This document shows positions 10,816 through 25,200 of a stretch of DNA of 45,211 nt, piece by piece (position 1 is the stretch's first letter; every line of letters begins with the position of its first letter). A model generated the notes under the pieces. It searched no databases. It saw only the letters and a program-made list of their open reading frames with translations, and was not told the DNA's origin. The stretch comes from Cylindrodendrum hubeiense (lineage: Eukaryota > Ascomycota > Sordariomycetes > Hypocreales > Nectriaceae). The DNA is taken from contig JAANBB010000339.1 of the NCBI GenBank assembly GCA_014621425.1, forward strand, positions 1-45,211, given 5' to 3'. The translations under genes were made by a program, and so were the position numbers.

Positions 10816-12794
10816 TCGCTACGGAAGGCCATAGGGACCGATGTCCCAATTTCTTTTTTGCTGTGGACACTCCTCTCGTACGGTTCCTTGGGGCCTCGTT
10901 CGTCAGGTTATTTTTATTCAATTTGATTAGTTAGTTATGAAAGTCTTAGTTCTGTATGACCATATATAACCTAAGATACTATAGGTCTTACCAATAGTAC
11001 TCAGCCTAGCCAGCAGCTGTGTAGTATGGCTGCACATCAGCACAGTCTTGCATATCCCCCTGACTCCGTTGCGTGGCGATTCGAAAGAGAGAGAAAAGAG
11101 GGGGAAATAGGAGCCTTGTGAAACGGCACACACGCTGTATCCGTCTTCATGGGGCAGGTCTTTGCGGAGGATCGCCATGACAGTAACCAAAGGGACCAGC
11201 AGCGTGGAAAACATGGGGTGGAACCCCCTGGAGGCCGGGTTGTCCCAAAGAGGCAAGCCGAGTGTGGAGGTGTCATTGAGAGAGGGTTTGCCTTGGTGGA
11301 GGCAACCTGGATAGGAAGTCTAAGTGAGGTGGGAAGCGACGGGTGTGGGTTCGGTAGTCTGTTTCCGACTCCCTTGTCGTCGGATTGACTTGTTTCGGAT
11401 GGCAAAAGGCGGGAGGAGACATGGGGAGGCAAATGAGGCTGTGGCAACGCAATGTTGGTCGACCGACTTACATGATGGCTCGACTCGTCGGGACACTCTC
11501 CACCGTTCTATTGCTTGTAGCTGCAATGCCGGGAATAGACTGGACGGCTCCAGTACTCTCCACTCCAGGTACTCCGTACTGTGCTAGTAAATACCATGTT
11601 ACACACCTACAGACTTCGGCATGTACTTCGTGCAGCCGGGGAGAGACATACATCCACATCTGTGTCTGCGTCTAGTCCAAACTCCAGATGTGAGCTGACG
11701 GAGCAATTCCCCATCACCTCGGTCAGGGTTTATGCGGGGCAAGGCTTGCTTTTGCTGTTGCCTGAAAAGACCGGGTCCGTTTCCATGGTCATGGTTAGTT
11801 CACATGTCTGTGGGTTTGTCGCGTGCGTTGGCTCTTCGGTGTTGTTGGACCGAGCGACAGGACGCAGGTGCACCATGTTTGGCTGGGGAGATGGAAACCT
11901 GCAATGCAATTGGAGGCGGGGAAAACGCCTCCCTGCGGGGTCCAGTTTTCATAGAGCATGTTGCCCTCGGATCTGCCGTGCACAGAACATTTGGCCTCGT
12001 CGATGAATCGAGGATGGAGGGCGATGAGACTAGCGAAGACGAAAAGGGAAGGGATCCACGGACGTTGGCCGAACGAAAAGAGGCCTCAGGGAATTCGGGC
12101 TTCCTCGTAAAATTGGGTTATTATTGCCGCGAGAAGGACCCCGAATTGATCTTTCTCTTTGAATCGTGGTGTGATATACAGGGATATGGGACGTAACAGA
12201 GGAATGTTGTGTACTGTCGTAGTACGAACGGATGGTATCCTCCGTACCATTCTGGGTGGTTGGAGTTGCTTTTGTGCAAGGTGCCGGTTTTCGCCATGCA
12301 CGCACACGGCCGAAAAGGTCGGACGGGAGATCCAAGGGTAAACACTAAGCCGCAGTGACAGTGACGGCTCAGAGTGCGGACTCCCCCTGCTAATCGCGAG
12401 TACTGGCTACTTGGGGACCATGTATTCTGCTGTGTGCAGTTGTTTCATATCCCGGATGCAAGACCGAAGGATTTCCGGACCCACGCCGGCGACACGGCAC
12501 TTGCGCACCGCAGCCGTAAGCCAAATAGCGGCTTTAGCGCCTGCCTCCACGTGTGTGTTGCAGTCGGGACATTGTTCGTTATGGTTCATCTTGGTTGCTC
12601 GTCTTGTCCAATGTGGGAAACCCGAAAACCCCCCAAGCTCGGGAACTGTAAGTGAGGTATGTCACAACACAGCTTCCAGAACCTGACCTACTTTCAGTTA
12701 GAATGAATGCAACCATCAAAATCGAAGCAGCATCGGCGACCTGCTTCACTAGATGACCCGAACCAAATCTCCTATCGGCCCGCTTAAGCCCCCA

Positions 12795-12804
12795 GTGACG
12801 TCAC
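12795..12804. promoter_or_regulatory. CRE/ATF-like palindrome GTGACGTCAC
   Basis: A perfect 10-bp palindrome containing TGACGTCA, the binding site of CREB/ATF-type bZIP factors (Atf1/AtfA in fungi). It is 2.3 kb upstream of the nearest gene, so a regulatory role is uncertain. Confidence 0.35.
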
Positions 12805-14951
12805 GGCCCCATGGCTGGCTCCATGGCCCTCCATAGCCCTCAAACTCTGCGACCTTATGGACCGTCTAATCAACGAGAAATGGATACCAACCGTCGCGTC
12901 TGACATCCAAAGCGGGACGTCGTTGACGGTGCCCACGGGTTTCCGTCGCCAAACGCTCGTTCGTTCGTCTGATTCCGCATCCGTTCTTGCAGGACGCTCG
13001 GTGGATCAGCAGGGACGGAATCCACTCCAGGAAGTTGGCCTTGTTGGTTCCCACAGCCCGTCCGTCTTCTTGGCAAGGGAGACCTCGAGCTGCCAGCGAG
13101 CGTAGCGCGGCGATGGCACGTTTTGAACCGTCAGGCGAGGTGGGGACTCACCAAGCCCCGTCCATGACGGGGGCTCCTGGGCTTAAGAGGGTCCGAACCG
13201 GACGGGATGAAGAAAAAGACGCATACCTTCGGGCTCGATAAACGGCTCGTGAACGGCATGGGTCGGTGAGGGCGTCATTGTGCATTAGAGCGGAGTTGGT
13301 CATGATTCGATGGGCCGTGTCGTTCACCGTCCGCGATGCGACGATACGGTCCAACACGGCGCGAGATGCGGCACTCGACGTAGCCGTGGCGGCGGAGGGC
13401 GGCGGGGGGCGCTGCGGGAGGCGCTTCTCCCTTCTCCTTTCCGTCTTATCAAAGCCAAGAGCTAGTCCCGACCCCGGAGTGTGACCAAGGCTGACTCTGC
13501 TCGAGTGTGATTGATATGTAGATGGGTCCGGGAACCGATGGCCATCTAGATGGTTCTGGGGCGGATTGGCGACACGCGCATTGTAGATGCAGGCACACCT
13601 TGTCAATGCTCCCACACGCAAAGTCAATTGCCGTTGTGATGCTGTTCGAGATGCTTGTCTGGCGATGCTGTTCCAATATATTTATATCTGCCGAGGATTC
13701 TCGTTGCAGAGTTGCAGGTTCGCATCCGAGAGCCAAGGTGCCAATTGCAGAGCCTCATAGCTTGGCCAGCCTTCAGGAGCATGGGCGTCTGTAGTTGACG
13801 CCACGGCAGCCCGCGATCTCTTGTCCCGGCTTGCCCCTACTTGGGCCAGCATGGATCTGACGTCGTTGATCCTTGGCGGTGCGCGTCACGTGTACCCTTC
13901 CACGATGCATTTCCGCGATGCCAGATGGGTAAGGCAGCTGGGCTGATCCGGCTCGGCTTGCCTCTCTGGTTCAGCGGCAATAATTTTTGTCATTTTGCCG
14001 GCGTGCCTCGCCACTCACGAATCATGTCGATGGGCCAAGAGCCTCTAATGGAGAGGTGAGTCGCGTTGGACGTCTTGGCTGCCTCCTGCGAACGGCCACA
14101 GGATGGGTACGTCTTACACCGTACATGGGTGTCGGATGCTACATGACAGAATGACCCCGTTTCGCGGCTCAGCAAACTCCAGAGAGCGTCGAGAAATACC
14201 CGACGTAATTTCTAACGGCATTGGGAATCCCATTCATCCAATGACGGCATTCGTCCTAGGGAGCGGGCCCTCTCTTTAGCAGGGTGCTTCCAAGGCCAGT
14301 CCCAAGACGTGAACCGCCGGCCAGAAGGGTACATTGTTGGACTGTAATGGGGCCCCCCGGACAATCCAAAAACGGTGATACGCCACAGGGTCAGCCCCCC
14401 GGGCCAAAGGCAGAAAGCTGGAGGGCCCTGCAGAAGTTGCAGTAGGTTTGACGACTCACGCCTCAGTTTTCGTCTCCCGAGACCCTCCCTTGCCTCTTCC
14501 ACGCGCTTGTCATGACGTCGTTCTTCCCCACGCTCAGCCCGTTGCCAGTTCCGCCTTGGAGACATGGCATGGTCCATCGTGCACACGCTACGGAGGCTAG
14601 ATTGCTGATCCGCGGCTGGAGCGGTGTGTTGTGGTTTAACTCGTGCTGCTGGTTCACCAGGCGTGGAGGTGTGTGCGTATTGAACGTGGTGTTCTTGGCC
14701 TCATTGGTGTCTAGGTTCCCGGCTCACGCTGCATCAGCTACACCAATAAAAGCTTACCACTTATGTACATACCTTGCGGTATGGCATGGGCAAGGTGTGT
14801 CCGAGAGGCACAAAAGTCAAGTTCTGAGATGCCCGAGCCAGGGGTGTGGATAGGATGAGCGACCGTGGACCCAGTATTCGGCTCGACTCGTTCTATGTAC
14901 AACAGCCCTTCCCCTCGGATGTGACTGAGATGTATGTTGCCGGCCCTTACT

Positions 14952-14958
14952 TATAAAT
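14952..14958 (+). promoter_or_regulatory. TATA box of the sugar transporter gene
   Basis: TATAAAT lies about 155 bp before the transporter ATG, with a plausible start region and a CA-rich leader (AACAACACAACAACATCACAGCCCACC) between. Confidence 0.55.
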
Positions 14959-15113
14959 CCCTTGGGACCCCCCCCCACGATCTATTTGCATGTGCCTCCA
15001 GCGTTGTCTGTGATCAAACTTTTTTTTGGTTCAAAGTCTGAGTTGAAGAGGCTTCACTTACACAACCATCGCTTGACTTTTACGCGAACAACACAACAAC
15101 ATCACAGCCCACC

Positions 15114-17058
15114 ATGAAAAAATATCTCGGCCTAAGAGGCAATTCCCTTAACTGGGCCATCAGCACCGTAGCCGGTTGTGATTTCCTGCTTTTTGGTTAC
15201 GGTACGTTTCCGTCTGCAGTCTACACGGCCGACCAAACCTACCACCACCTCTGCGCAATTCTTTGCGATGGGTGCGAATTGGCATGGATTCGGGCAAATT
15301 CAGAGGAAAAAAATGGAAACTAATACAATTTAATTACAGACCAGGGTGTAATGGGTGGTATTTTGACTCTGCCCATCTTCCTAGCCCAGTTTCCCGACAT
15401 CAACGACAGCGAAGATGGTATCAGTGCCCCACTCAAGTCCACTCGCTCCACCAACCAAGGTATCGCCATCGCCTCATACAATTTGGGCTGCTTCATCGGC
15501 GCTATCATCACCATCTTCATTGGAAATCCCCTTGGCCGCAGAAAGATGATATTTCTTGGTACTGCTATCATGGTTATCGGTGCCGCTCTGCAGGCCTCGG
15601 CTTTCTCTCTGGACCACTTCATTATTGGGCGCATCATCACCGGTCTTGGGAATGGTGGCAACACATCGACGGTTCCCATGTGGCAGTCTGAGACGTGCTC
15701 CTCGCACAAACGAGGCAAACTAGTGATGATAGAAGGCGCATTAATCACTGGAGGCATCATGATATCTTACTGGCTTGATTTCGGTCTCGCATATGCCCCT
15801 GGTTCCGTTGCGTGGAGGTTTCCTATCGCCTTTCAGCTCATCTTCTGCGTCTTCATCCTGGCTTTTGTATTGAGCCTCCCCGAGTCTCCGCGATGGCTAA
15901 TTCTCAAGGGCCGTGAGGAGGAAGCTCGCGAGGTCATTGCCGCTATTGCTGATCTCGATATACACGACAAGTTCGTCGAGAACGAGTTTAAGGCTATCAA
16001 GGACACTACCGACGAGATGAGCAAGGGCACTTTCTCGGACTTGTTCCTACGCAATAAAAACCGTAACTTGCATCGTACCGTCATTGGGTTCGTTAATCAG
16101 ATGTTTCAGCAGGTAATTTTCAACCGATATGTGTAGTGAAGATCCATTACTGACTTCTCGATGCAGATTTGTGGAATTAACCTCATTACTTACTACGCGG
16201 CCAAGATATATGGCGACCTGGGTATGAGCCCAGTCATGTCCCGTCTACTCGCTGCCCTCAACGGTACGGAGTACTTCATCGCGTCCTGGCCTGCTGTCTA
16301 TTTGGTGGAGCGCGTGGGACGACGAAAGCTCATGTTGTTCGGTGCGGCCGGCCAGGCCATGACCATGGCCATCCTAGCGGGCGTCGGCTCCAAGGACACC
16401 AAAGGCTGCCAGATTGCTGGCATTGTTTTTCTCTTTGTCTTTAACACGTTCTTCGCCATCGGTTGGTTGGGTATGACCTGGCTGTACCCCGCCGAGATCA
16501 CTCCCCTGAGTATCCGTGCCCCAGCCAACGCTCTGTCAACATCGTCAAACTGGATTTTCAACTTCATGGTCAGTTCAATTCGTCCTACAACACATTTGCC
16601 TTCGCTAATACATGGAAACTAGGTTGTTATGTTGACCCCTATCATGTTTACAAGAATTGGCCATCATACATACACCGTGTTCGCGGTTATTAACGCCTGT
16701 ATCGTGCCCATCACCTTCTACTGCTTCCCTGAGACCGCCTACCGCTCATTGTACGATACGAACCCCCAAATCCTCTTTCTAATAACAATTCACTAATGCT
16801 TTCTATAGGGAGGAAATGGACATTATCTTCCAGAAGGTATCTGGATGGCAAGCTGCGTTCAGCGTTGTCAAGCAGGCCGAAATCGAGCCACACCACTACG
16901 GAAAGAATGGCGAGCTACTCATATCTGTCGAAGAAAACGACGAAAAGGCCAATGTGGAGCACCGAAGCGGCAGCTTGAGCAATGACAGTGTGGCTGCGGC
17001 CAACCCTGCCATGTTTATGTCGACGGACGAGGAAAACCAGCGCCGCGAGAAACAATAA
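15114..17058 (+). CDS. MFS sugar transporter
   Basis: Plasma-membrane sugar:proton symporter of the major facilitator superfamily, fungal hexose/lactose-permease-like group. Five exons: 15114-15201, 15340-16112, 16167-16568, 16623-16750 and 16809-17058; the joined frame is about 546 residues with 12 predicted membrane segments. Family signatures are all present: FGYDQGVMGG at the first intron junction, NPLGRRKM in loop 2-3, PESPRWL after segment 6, ICGINLITYYAAKIY in segment 7, VERVGRRKLML, PAEITPLSIRAPANALST and PETAYRSLEEMD before the cytosolic tail. The substrate cannot be read from sequence; the PETAYRSLEEMD ending is common in fungal lactose-permease-like transporters. ATG has a good context (CCCACCATGA). 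A MITE begins only 42 nt after the stop. Confidence 0.93.
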
Positions 17059-17100
17059 AGAAACCTAGAGAATCATGCTAGACATGTATAATTTAGAGTA

Positions 17101-17280
17101 TTGCTATTCGCACACATGCAGCTTGCTACTCGCACACAAATACAAAGCTCAGCGCCTAAGTCCTAACTAAATCACCTACACTTATACCCTTAAGAAAGGT
17201 TTTATGATCAGGCCTAATAAATAAATAAAATAAAAGGCAGTATTAGGATAAACAAATACATTTTATGACCTAAGGAAATA
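17101..17280 (+). mobile_element. MITE family copy B (3' truncated)
   Basis: Starts after TA at 17099-17100 with TTGCTATTCGCACACATGCA and then a second copy of the terminal motif (TTGCTACTCGCACACAAATA). It shares with copy A the run CTAAGTCCTAACTAAATCA (copy A: CTAAGTCATAACTAAATCA), CACTTATACCCTTA and AGGCAGTATTAGGATAAACA. Similarity ends near 17280 and no right terminus is found. It lies 42 nt downstream of the transporter stop and about 670 bp upstream of the helicase ATG. Confidence 0.8.
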
Positions 17281-17948
17281 CTGTACCACCGATTGTCCGG
17301 CCCATTTGCCGCCTTTGCCATCGTTACTCCATCTACCCTCGTTACACTCAGAGCAATTGGTGGCAGACGGCACTTCATCACCAGCATATCTTCCGTCAAA
17401 TCTGTTTAGGGACAGTAAGACCTGTAGCCCCGCACTAGTATTGGATCTTGCAGTCGGCTATTTAATGAATCTTTAGACTTAGTTGAACACATACTCCGCT
17501 GAGCAATTCGGTCCAGGCGAGATAAGCTGGCAGAGCCACACGGAGTGGACTACACAACTATTTCACTGAGTATCACTAGGGGAGGCCTGTGCTGCTGGAT
17601 TTTTTTTGAGTAAAGCGAGCTAGCGCTAGGGCTGCATAGGGTTAGTGGACGGTTGTCTAAAGTCACCTATGTCTCCTAGTAATTTTGGTGAGGATGCATA
17701 TACCTTCAGACGGGCTAACACGGGCGAGCTGCACACGGTCTGCATCAGGCTGCCTTGATGGTGCCTATTCGATGACGCTAAGCTACTAGATGTAAGGCAC
17801 AGGCACAGGTCTTGCACTGCCTTAGTAGCGTGCAGCATTTCTATCGACCTCGCCCGCTTTCCACCGTCGCAACAACACCACTATTGAATCTGCAATCTGC
17901 AACTACGCAACAAGCATCACAACCATCAACACCACCACCACCTTCACC
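17281..17948 (+). promoter_or_regulatory. Upstream region of the helicase gene
   Basis: No gene seen. The 3' part (17875-17948) is a CA-rich leader rich in CAACA and CACCACCACC leading to the ATG. No clear TATA box. Confidence 0.4.
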
Positions 17949-20399
<2,451 letters not shown>

Positions 20400-20402
<3 letters not shown>

Positions 20403-20935
20403 TGAGAAAGGCGAGAGGTTTCATTTTTTTTTGTGCGGGGTTTATCAGTTTCTCTTTGTGTTCGATGAGAAAGGCATGAGCCTTCTTTTCTTTTTTGCGG
20501 TTGTTACATAGAATCCTTTCTGTTAGATGAACAAGGCGCGAGCCTTCTTCTTTGACATGTTTTATCTGGCTTTTTTTATGTTTGATGAGAAAGGCGTGAG
20601 CCTTCTTCTCTTTGCGGGTTTTATCTAGCTCTTTTATGGTTGATGAGAGAGGTGCGAGCCTTCTTCTCTTTTCGGGTTATATCTGGATCTTTTATGTTTG
20701 GTGAGAATGACGCGAGCCTTCTTTTTTTGCAGGTTTTATCTGGCTTTGTTGTGGTTGATGAGAAAGGTGCGAGCCTTCTTCTCTTTGCGGATTTTATCTG
20801 GATCTTCGTGTTGGATGAACAAGGCGCGAGCCTTCTTCGTTTTTTTAATAAATTATCACAGACGCGAGCCTTCTTCAGACGTTTCTACAAATCATCACAG
20901 GCGCGACCCTTTTTGACCTTTCTTTTTTAAACTTT
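20400..20935 (+). repeat. Hairpin tandem array 2, starting at the helicase stop codon
   Basis: Ten units; the stop codon TGA (20400-20402) is the first triplet of the TGATGAGAAAGG unit start. Clear stem-loop cores (AAGGC-loop-GCCTT or close variants) are at 20471, 20533, 20591, 20649, 20707, 20764, 20821, 20861 and about 20899. Spacing is 57-62 bp, then 39-40 bp. Loops are ATGA, GCGA and GTGA, mostly GNRA. In several units GAGAA before the core can also pair with TTCTC after it across a two-base bulge, giving a 9-bp stem. Unit flanks are conserved too (GATGAG before; TTTGCGGGTTTTATCTGG after). Later units decay (GACGCGAGCCTT; GGCGCGACCC). No known family is recognised. Confidence 0.9.
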
Positions 20936-21804
20936 CAATAATGACTCGTGACGTTAATACACGATAATCCTTCACGAGGATCAACTCATTTCATCGAGTT
21001 TTGGCAGGTAACTTTCTGCAAAAAGTCGTCCGGTCAAGGCCACGAGGACTTTCACAGTTTCAGTGTGGTATCTACACCTTAGAGAGATTCAGCATCTCTA
21101 GACGGGGCCACAATGAATCTCAGTTTCCAGTTTAGTGCCAGCGCCTAGAGAAATTCACGACTCTGGTTATGTGACGAAGGTGCTTTGGGCAACCGACCGT
21201 CTTCGACTTCATCGACCGTTTTCAAATTTGACAACGTGAGTACATCTTAACACCGTTAGGTCAAGTATATACTGCTTTGACTCTAGCCCGAGACTGGCGT
21301 CACCAAGGTAGACCCATGCACGAGCTCTCGCCATTCTTGGCCCGCGACGTGCTGTGCATCTGAGGCTGAAAATCGTATTATATTGTCAGAATACAGAATG
21401 TCTTGCGTCTGGACAAAAAATTACCATGTCCAAAAATAATGAGTGTCTTCTCGGCCACTCCTGCCTCCCACTTAGACGCCGAGAAACAGACACTGATGTC
21501 CCTATGGCCGACTAGATACTCTACTTATAATACTGCCAGCTCTCTGTTCTAACCCGCATCTTCGCAAGTTCACTTGCCCGAGTTCATTACCCCGTAAAAC
21601 GCCATCTATGTTATGGTGGGTATATTTGTTTGTTTTGTTGTATCTATGTATCTTTAATGTGTACATCTGTAGCAGCTTTCATCGTGAGACGTTACAGTCA
21701 GACAAGACAACTAGCTGGGTGCTCTGTACAGGTATACCGGTGGTATACAATCCCTCCTAAAATGCCCCCTCGACGCCGTAACCAATGCATCGCAAGCCAA
21801 TACC
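20936..21804. other. Spacer between hairpin array 2 and the RIF1 3' end
   Basis: 870 bp without a convincing gene. It contains a short hyphenated repeat CTAGAGAAATTCACGACTC / TTAGAGAGATTCAGCATCTC near 21080-21165. The 3' UTR of the leftward RIF1 transcript probably lies at the right end. Confidence 0.45.
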
Positions 21805-22263
21805 TTATCTTCCTCGCCTCTCAGCCTCAAACAGCTCTCGCTTCATATCCATCAACATGTCCTCCAGCTGGTATACCTCATCACGCGACAATGCCGCTCC
21901 CCTCAACTCATTTAGGCCACCGCGTAGGATGCTGACAATGGCGTTCGTCTTGTTCGCTTCCTTCTCCGTTTCTCCAGTGTGGGGAGCCCCTGCGCTCTCC
22001 TCAGCCTGGGGCTCCTCATCCACGACGGGGTCAAGCTCCATGGAATCACTCGAGATCGAGATTCCCGACTCGGGTTCCACGTCATGCTGTGACTGACTCT
22101 GTGAGGCCGCATTGGACTCTGTCACGAGTTGTGACATGAGCTCCTCATCCGTGTCCCCGCCATCAACGCGATCGGCTGATGCCACTCCCTTGGGTGCCGC
22201 CTGCTTGGGTTCTTCCATCGACGAACCCTGAGTATCCTTGCCCTGATGCTTTTTACTCTTCAT
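21805..22263 (-). CDS. Probable C-terminal segment of RIF1, out of frame with the main body
   Basis: Open frame of 152 residues whose ATG overlaps the RIF1 stop by four bases (ATGA, 22263-22260). It starts basic (MKSKKHQGKD), continues with an acidic Ser/Gln-rich stretch (SQSQSQHDVEPES) like the tail of the RIF1 frame just before it, and ends in an amphipathic helix-like segment: AIVSILRGGLNELRGAALSRDEV, then YQLEDMLMDMKRELFEAERRGR. The continuity of composition suggests this is the end of RIF1, separated by a one-base frame change or by an intron I did not find. A separate small protein is less likely because no promoter space exists. Confidence 0.55.
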   Translation of the reverse strand: MKSKKHQGKDTQGSSMEEPKQAAPKGVASADRVDGGDTDEELMSQLVTESNAASQSQSQHDVEPESGISISSDSMELDPVVDEEPQAEESAGAPHTGETEKEANKTNAIVSILRGGLNELRGAALSRDEVYQLEDMLMDMKRELFEAERRGR

Positions 22264-25200
22264 TCCTGCACTTCGCCTAGACGAGCGCGCGTGGCCGGGG
22301 CTGGCGAGTTGGTCTCCTCAAGGGGTGTTGACTGGCTCTCGTCACCCTGGTCCTGCCCCACGGCACCAACCGATCGCCTCCTCTTACTACGGGTTTCGGC
22401 AAAGGCAGCCGCTCGCTTCCTCTTCTTCTTACTCTGAGTCTGGCTCTGGGGCTGACTTTGGCTTTGTGAGGAATCTAACTCCGGTTGCGCGGGCGTAGAT
22501 GGGATCACGGGTGATATTGACCGTGTCTTTCTCATCTTCTCCTTCTCCGGCGATGGCGACGGTGACACGTCATGAACTGTGATGCATCCAGTCGTAGGTT
22601 GACCTGCCTTCTTCTCAGGAGAAGTGGAATTGCACTTATCAAATGGCAAGTTGCAGTGTCTCGACTCAAGCTCAACAACTAGTCTCATCATGCTGCTCTC
22701 GTCGACTTCGCTAAGTTCAAAGGAGGAATCATGCTTCTGACTATCAATCAACTCTGAGACCACAGCAGGCGCCTCCTCAAGCAGTGGCTCTTCGGGGCTG
22801 CTTCTCGCATCCACATATTCATCATCTCCAGACTTGGGGGTCTCCTCGACCTTATTATCGGGTGGCGGAGCTCGACGAGACGGTGTGGATGGAGCTTCTG
22901 GGGCTATCTCGATTGGTTCTTCCTCCTTTTCATCCGAAATTGCAGGAGTAGGTTCTTCGGTGGCAATCGGTATCTCCTCTGCAGGGACACTTGATGGGAT
23001 GACTTCCGGATTGAACTGAGAGCTAGACCTGGTCTTTCTACGACTTCGTCTTCGCGTGGTTCTTTCCACGGAGCCAATTTGGGGGGCCTCGAGTTCGCGG
23101 GTCGCTTGCTGATGACTAGTTGGAGGCGTTCCCGGGGGTGATGAGAACTCCCAGTTATCCAAAGAGTTGCGTGCTCTCGACCTTGTTTGAATCTCAGACA
23201 GCAACGGATTAGGTCTCGGCACTGGTGGTGACGAAGGAGGTTCGTTGTAGTCTGCTATCTGCAAGGCCTGCCCACGTCGTGGGGTCGGGGTTGAGCTGAT
23301 GAACTCCTCGTAGGACTCAGTCCTTTCAGGGGTCGCATCTTGGTGTCGAGTCCTGCTGCTGACAGGGGTTTCTTTGGGTTTCTCTGCCAAAGAAGTTCGA
23401 GAACGGGTTCTCGGACTAGACCGAATACCCGGAATAGCTCCAACGTTCTCTCGTTGCCGCTGTCGGACCTCCTTTTGTCTCTCCGTGAGATGTTGAGACT
23501 CTTCGGCCAAAGGAGATGAGGGTGCGATTGGTGCAAACTGGATCTGGGAGTTGTCGTGACGCAAGCGAGGCGTGCTCGTTCGTTTCGTGGACTTAATCTG
23601 CATCAAATCAGGGGTGGCCTCCCTCCGACGCTTCCTAGTCATCGGTCCCTTAAAGGGCAGTTTTGATAAAGACGCAGTTGGTGGGGTCGCCCGTTCAGCT
23701 TCATGGCGAGATGACTTGGTGGATGAGAGGGCAAGGAAGCTGAGTTCGTCTTGGGAATCGATGAACGATTGGGCTTGAGCACCAAACTCGCCGCTTGATT
23801 CCTCCATGCCAGGAAATGACACGTCCACCTTGGGGCGCAGAGCAGTTATGATTGCCTTGAGGCTATCAGAGCAGTCTAGGCTCTCCTCATCCTTGAAGAT
23901 GACGTTCCAGATTTCGGCCATCTTATTCACCACGTAGCGGTGCTTGCTTTTGAATCCTGCCGAAATGAGCGGCTCGATTAGGTTGAGGTCCTTGTTCTCA
24001 AGATGGCCAAGAGAAATTAGATGATGACCAATAGCATCCCAAAGAGCTCGTAACTGATAATTGTTAGTCTCTATTAAATTGGCGATTGGCAACTAATACT
24101 TACTGCAATCGGCACAGGAAATTCGTCACTCAGTTTCAACTGAGCTTTATCATCCTGTATCCACGGACAGAGTCCATCTTGCAACTTGGAGAGGGTCTTG
24201 ATTCCAGTTTGGGAGAAGGATGCCGTCATAAAAGTGTTGACAGCCTCAAAATAAGAGGCCATGGATGCTTCATTGTGTAAATTTGCCGGATTGTCGTAAA
24301 TGAATTTCATGCTCTGGTCCTGAAGCTTGTATAAGTTGTCGAAGGGATCATAAGTCGAGGCCCGAGAGATAGTCGGGGGAGCACCCCATAGCCGTCGTCG
24401 GGCAGCCTCCACAGCTTGGCGGTCTCGCGGTAGCTTTGCAACGTCAAAGAGCGTCGTCGTCACAGTGAGCGCTGTTTGGGTGGGCTTGTCTGTGTTATTA
24501 AAGAAGTTTTCCAGCATTATCTTGGCAATAGGTTCCACGAGGCCGAGCGCCCGACCAGCATCGCCACACTCCTGCAGAATGTGGTCTGAGAGGAAGTTAA
24601 GGAGCGAGTACCATGATGGGGAGGGCAGATTAGGGTGGGACAGAAGACCACGTTCCAGGAGGGACACAACCTCCCGGTACTCGGGACCAAGAAGTCGTTC
24701 GCTGCTGGTGGGAATAGAGCTAGAAGAAGCCTGTTCCAACGTCAAACGCATGTTACTTGCAGCCAAAACCCACGGGCCATAGGGAGCTTGAGCATCCCGG
24801 GGCAACAAACGAAGCATCTCTCGAGTAAGTTCAACGCGAAGCTTGGTGCTCTTTTCGTTAAAGAACGGTTCGAAAACTGACTGGAAAAACTCGCAAAGGG
24901 CTTCGTCGTCAGCTGCGCCGGGGGGGATAGAACAAAGTATGGAGAATAGATGGTAAACAGGGGCTTGAGCGATTCCCCGTGACTTATCGGGCCGGTTGTT
25001 TGGTGTTGCGGCAGGTTCAAATGTATTGGTCGTAGACATGGACAGTCTCTTCTCAGTGAAGGGAAGCAGGCCAAGGCTGTTGACGAGGACATGGATAAAG
25101 TTGTTGACGCTCGGTAGGAATTTCGGATTCGTAGTTTCCTCACCCTCGGATGATCCTTTGGACCACATCTTGGAGAGAATACCAAAGGCACCGGCAAAGA

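Larger units (their letters stand above)
10642..15113. other. 4.5-kb gene-free region upstream of the sugar transporter
   Basis: No frame here has a recognisable domain, convincing splice structure or consistent coding signal; overlapping frames on both strands shadow each other. Contents I can point to are a degenerate direct repeat near 10719-10815, a palindromic GTGACGTCAC at 12795-12804, several GC-rich segments around 12.8-14.4 kb, and the transporter's core promoter at the right end. A long non-coding transcript or a large regulatory region is possible, but nothing in the sequence proves it. Confidence 0.5.

Noticed and set aside
11581..12196. Overlapping plus-strand frames of 140-150 codons
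   Set aside because: Cys- and Trp-rich compositional frames with no domain and equal-length overlaps in other phases.
13148..13627. Minus-strand frame of 159 codons in a GC-rich segment
   Set aside because: Arg/Ser/Pro-rich translation typical of a random frame in GC-rich DNA; no similarity recognised and no splice context.
13690..13740. tRNA-like B box (GGTTCGCATCC)
   Set aside because: No matching acceptor stem, A box or anticodon arm can be formed in the 70 bases upstream.
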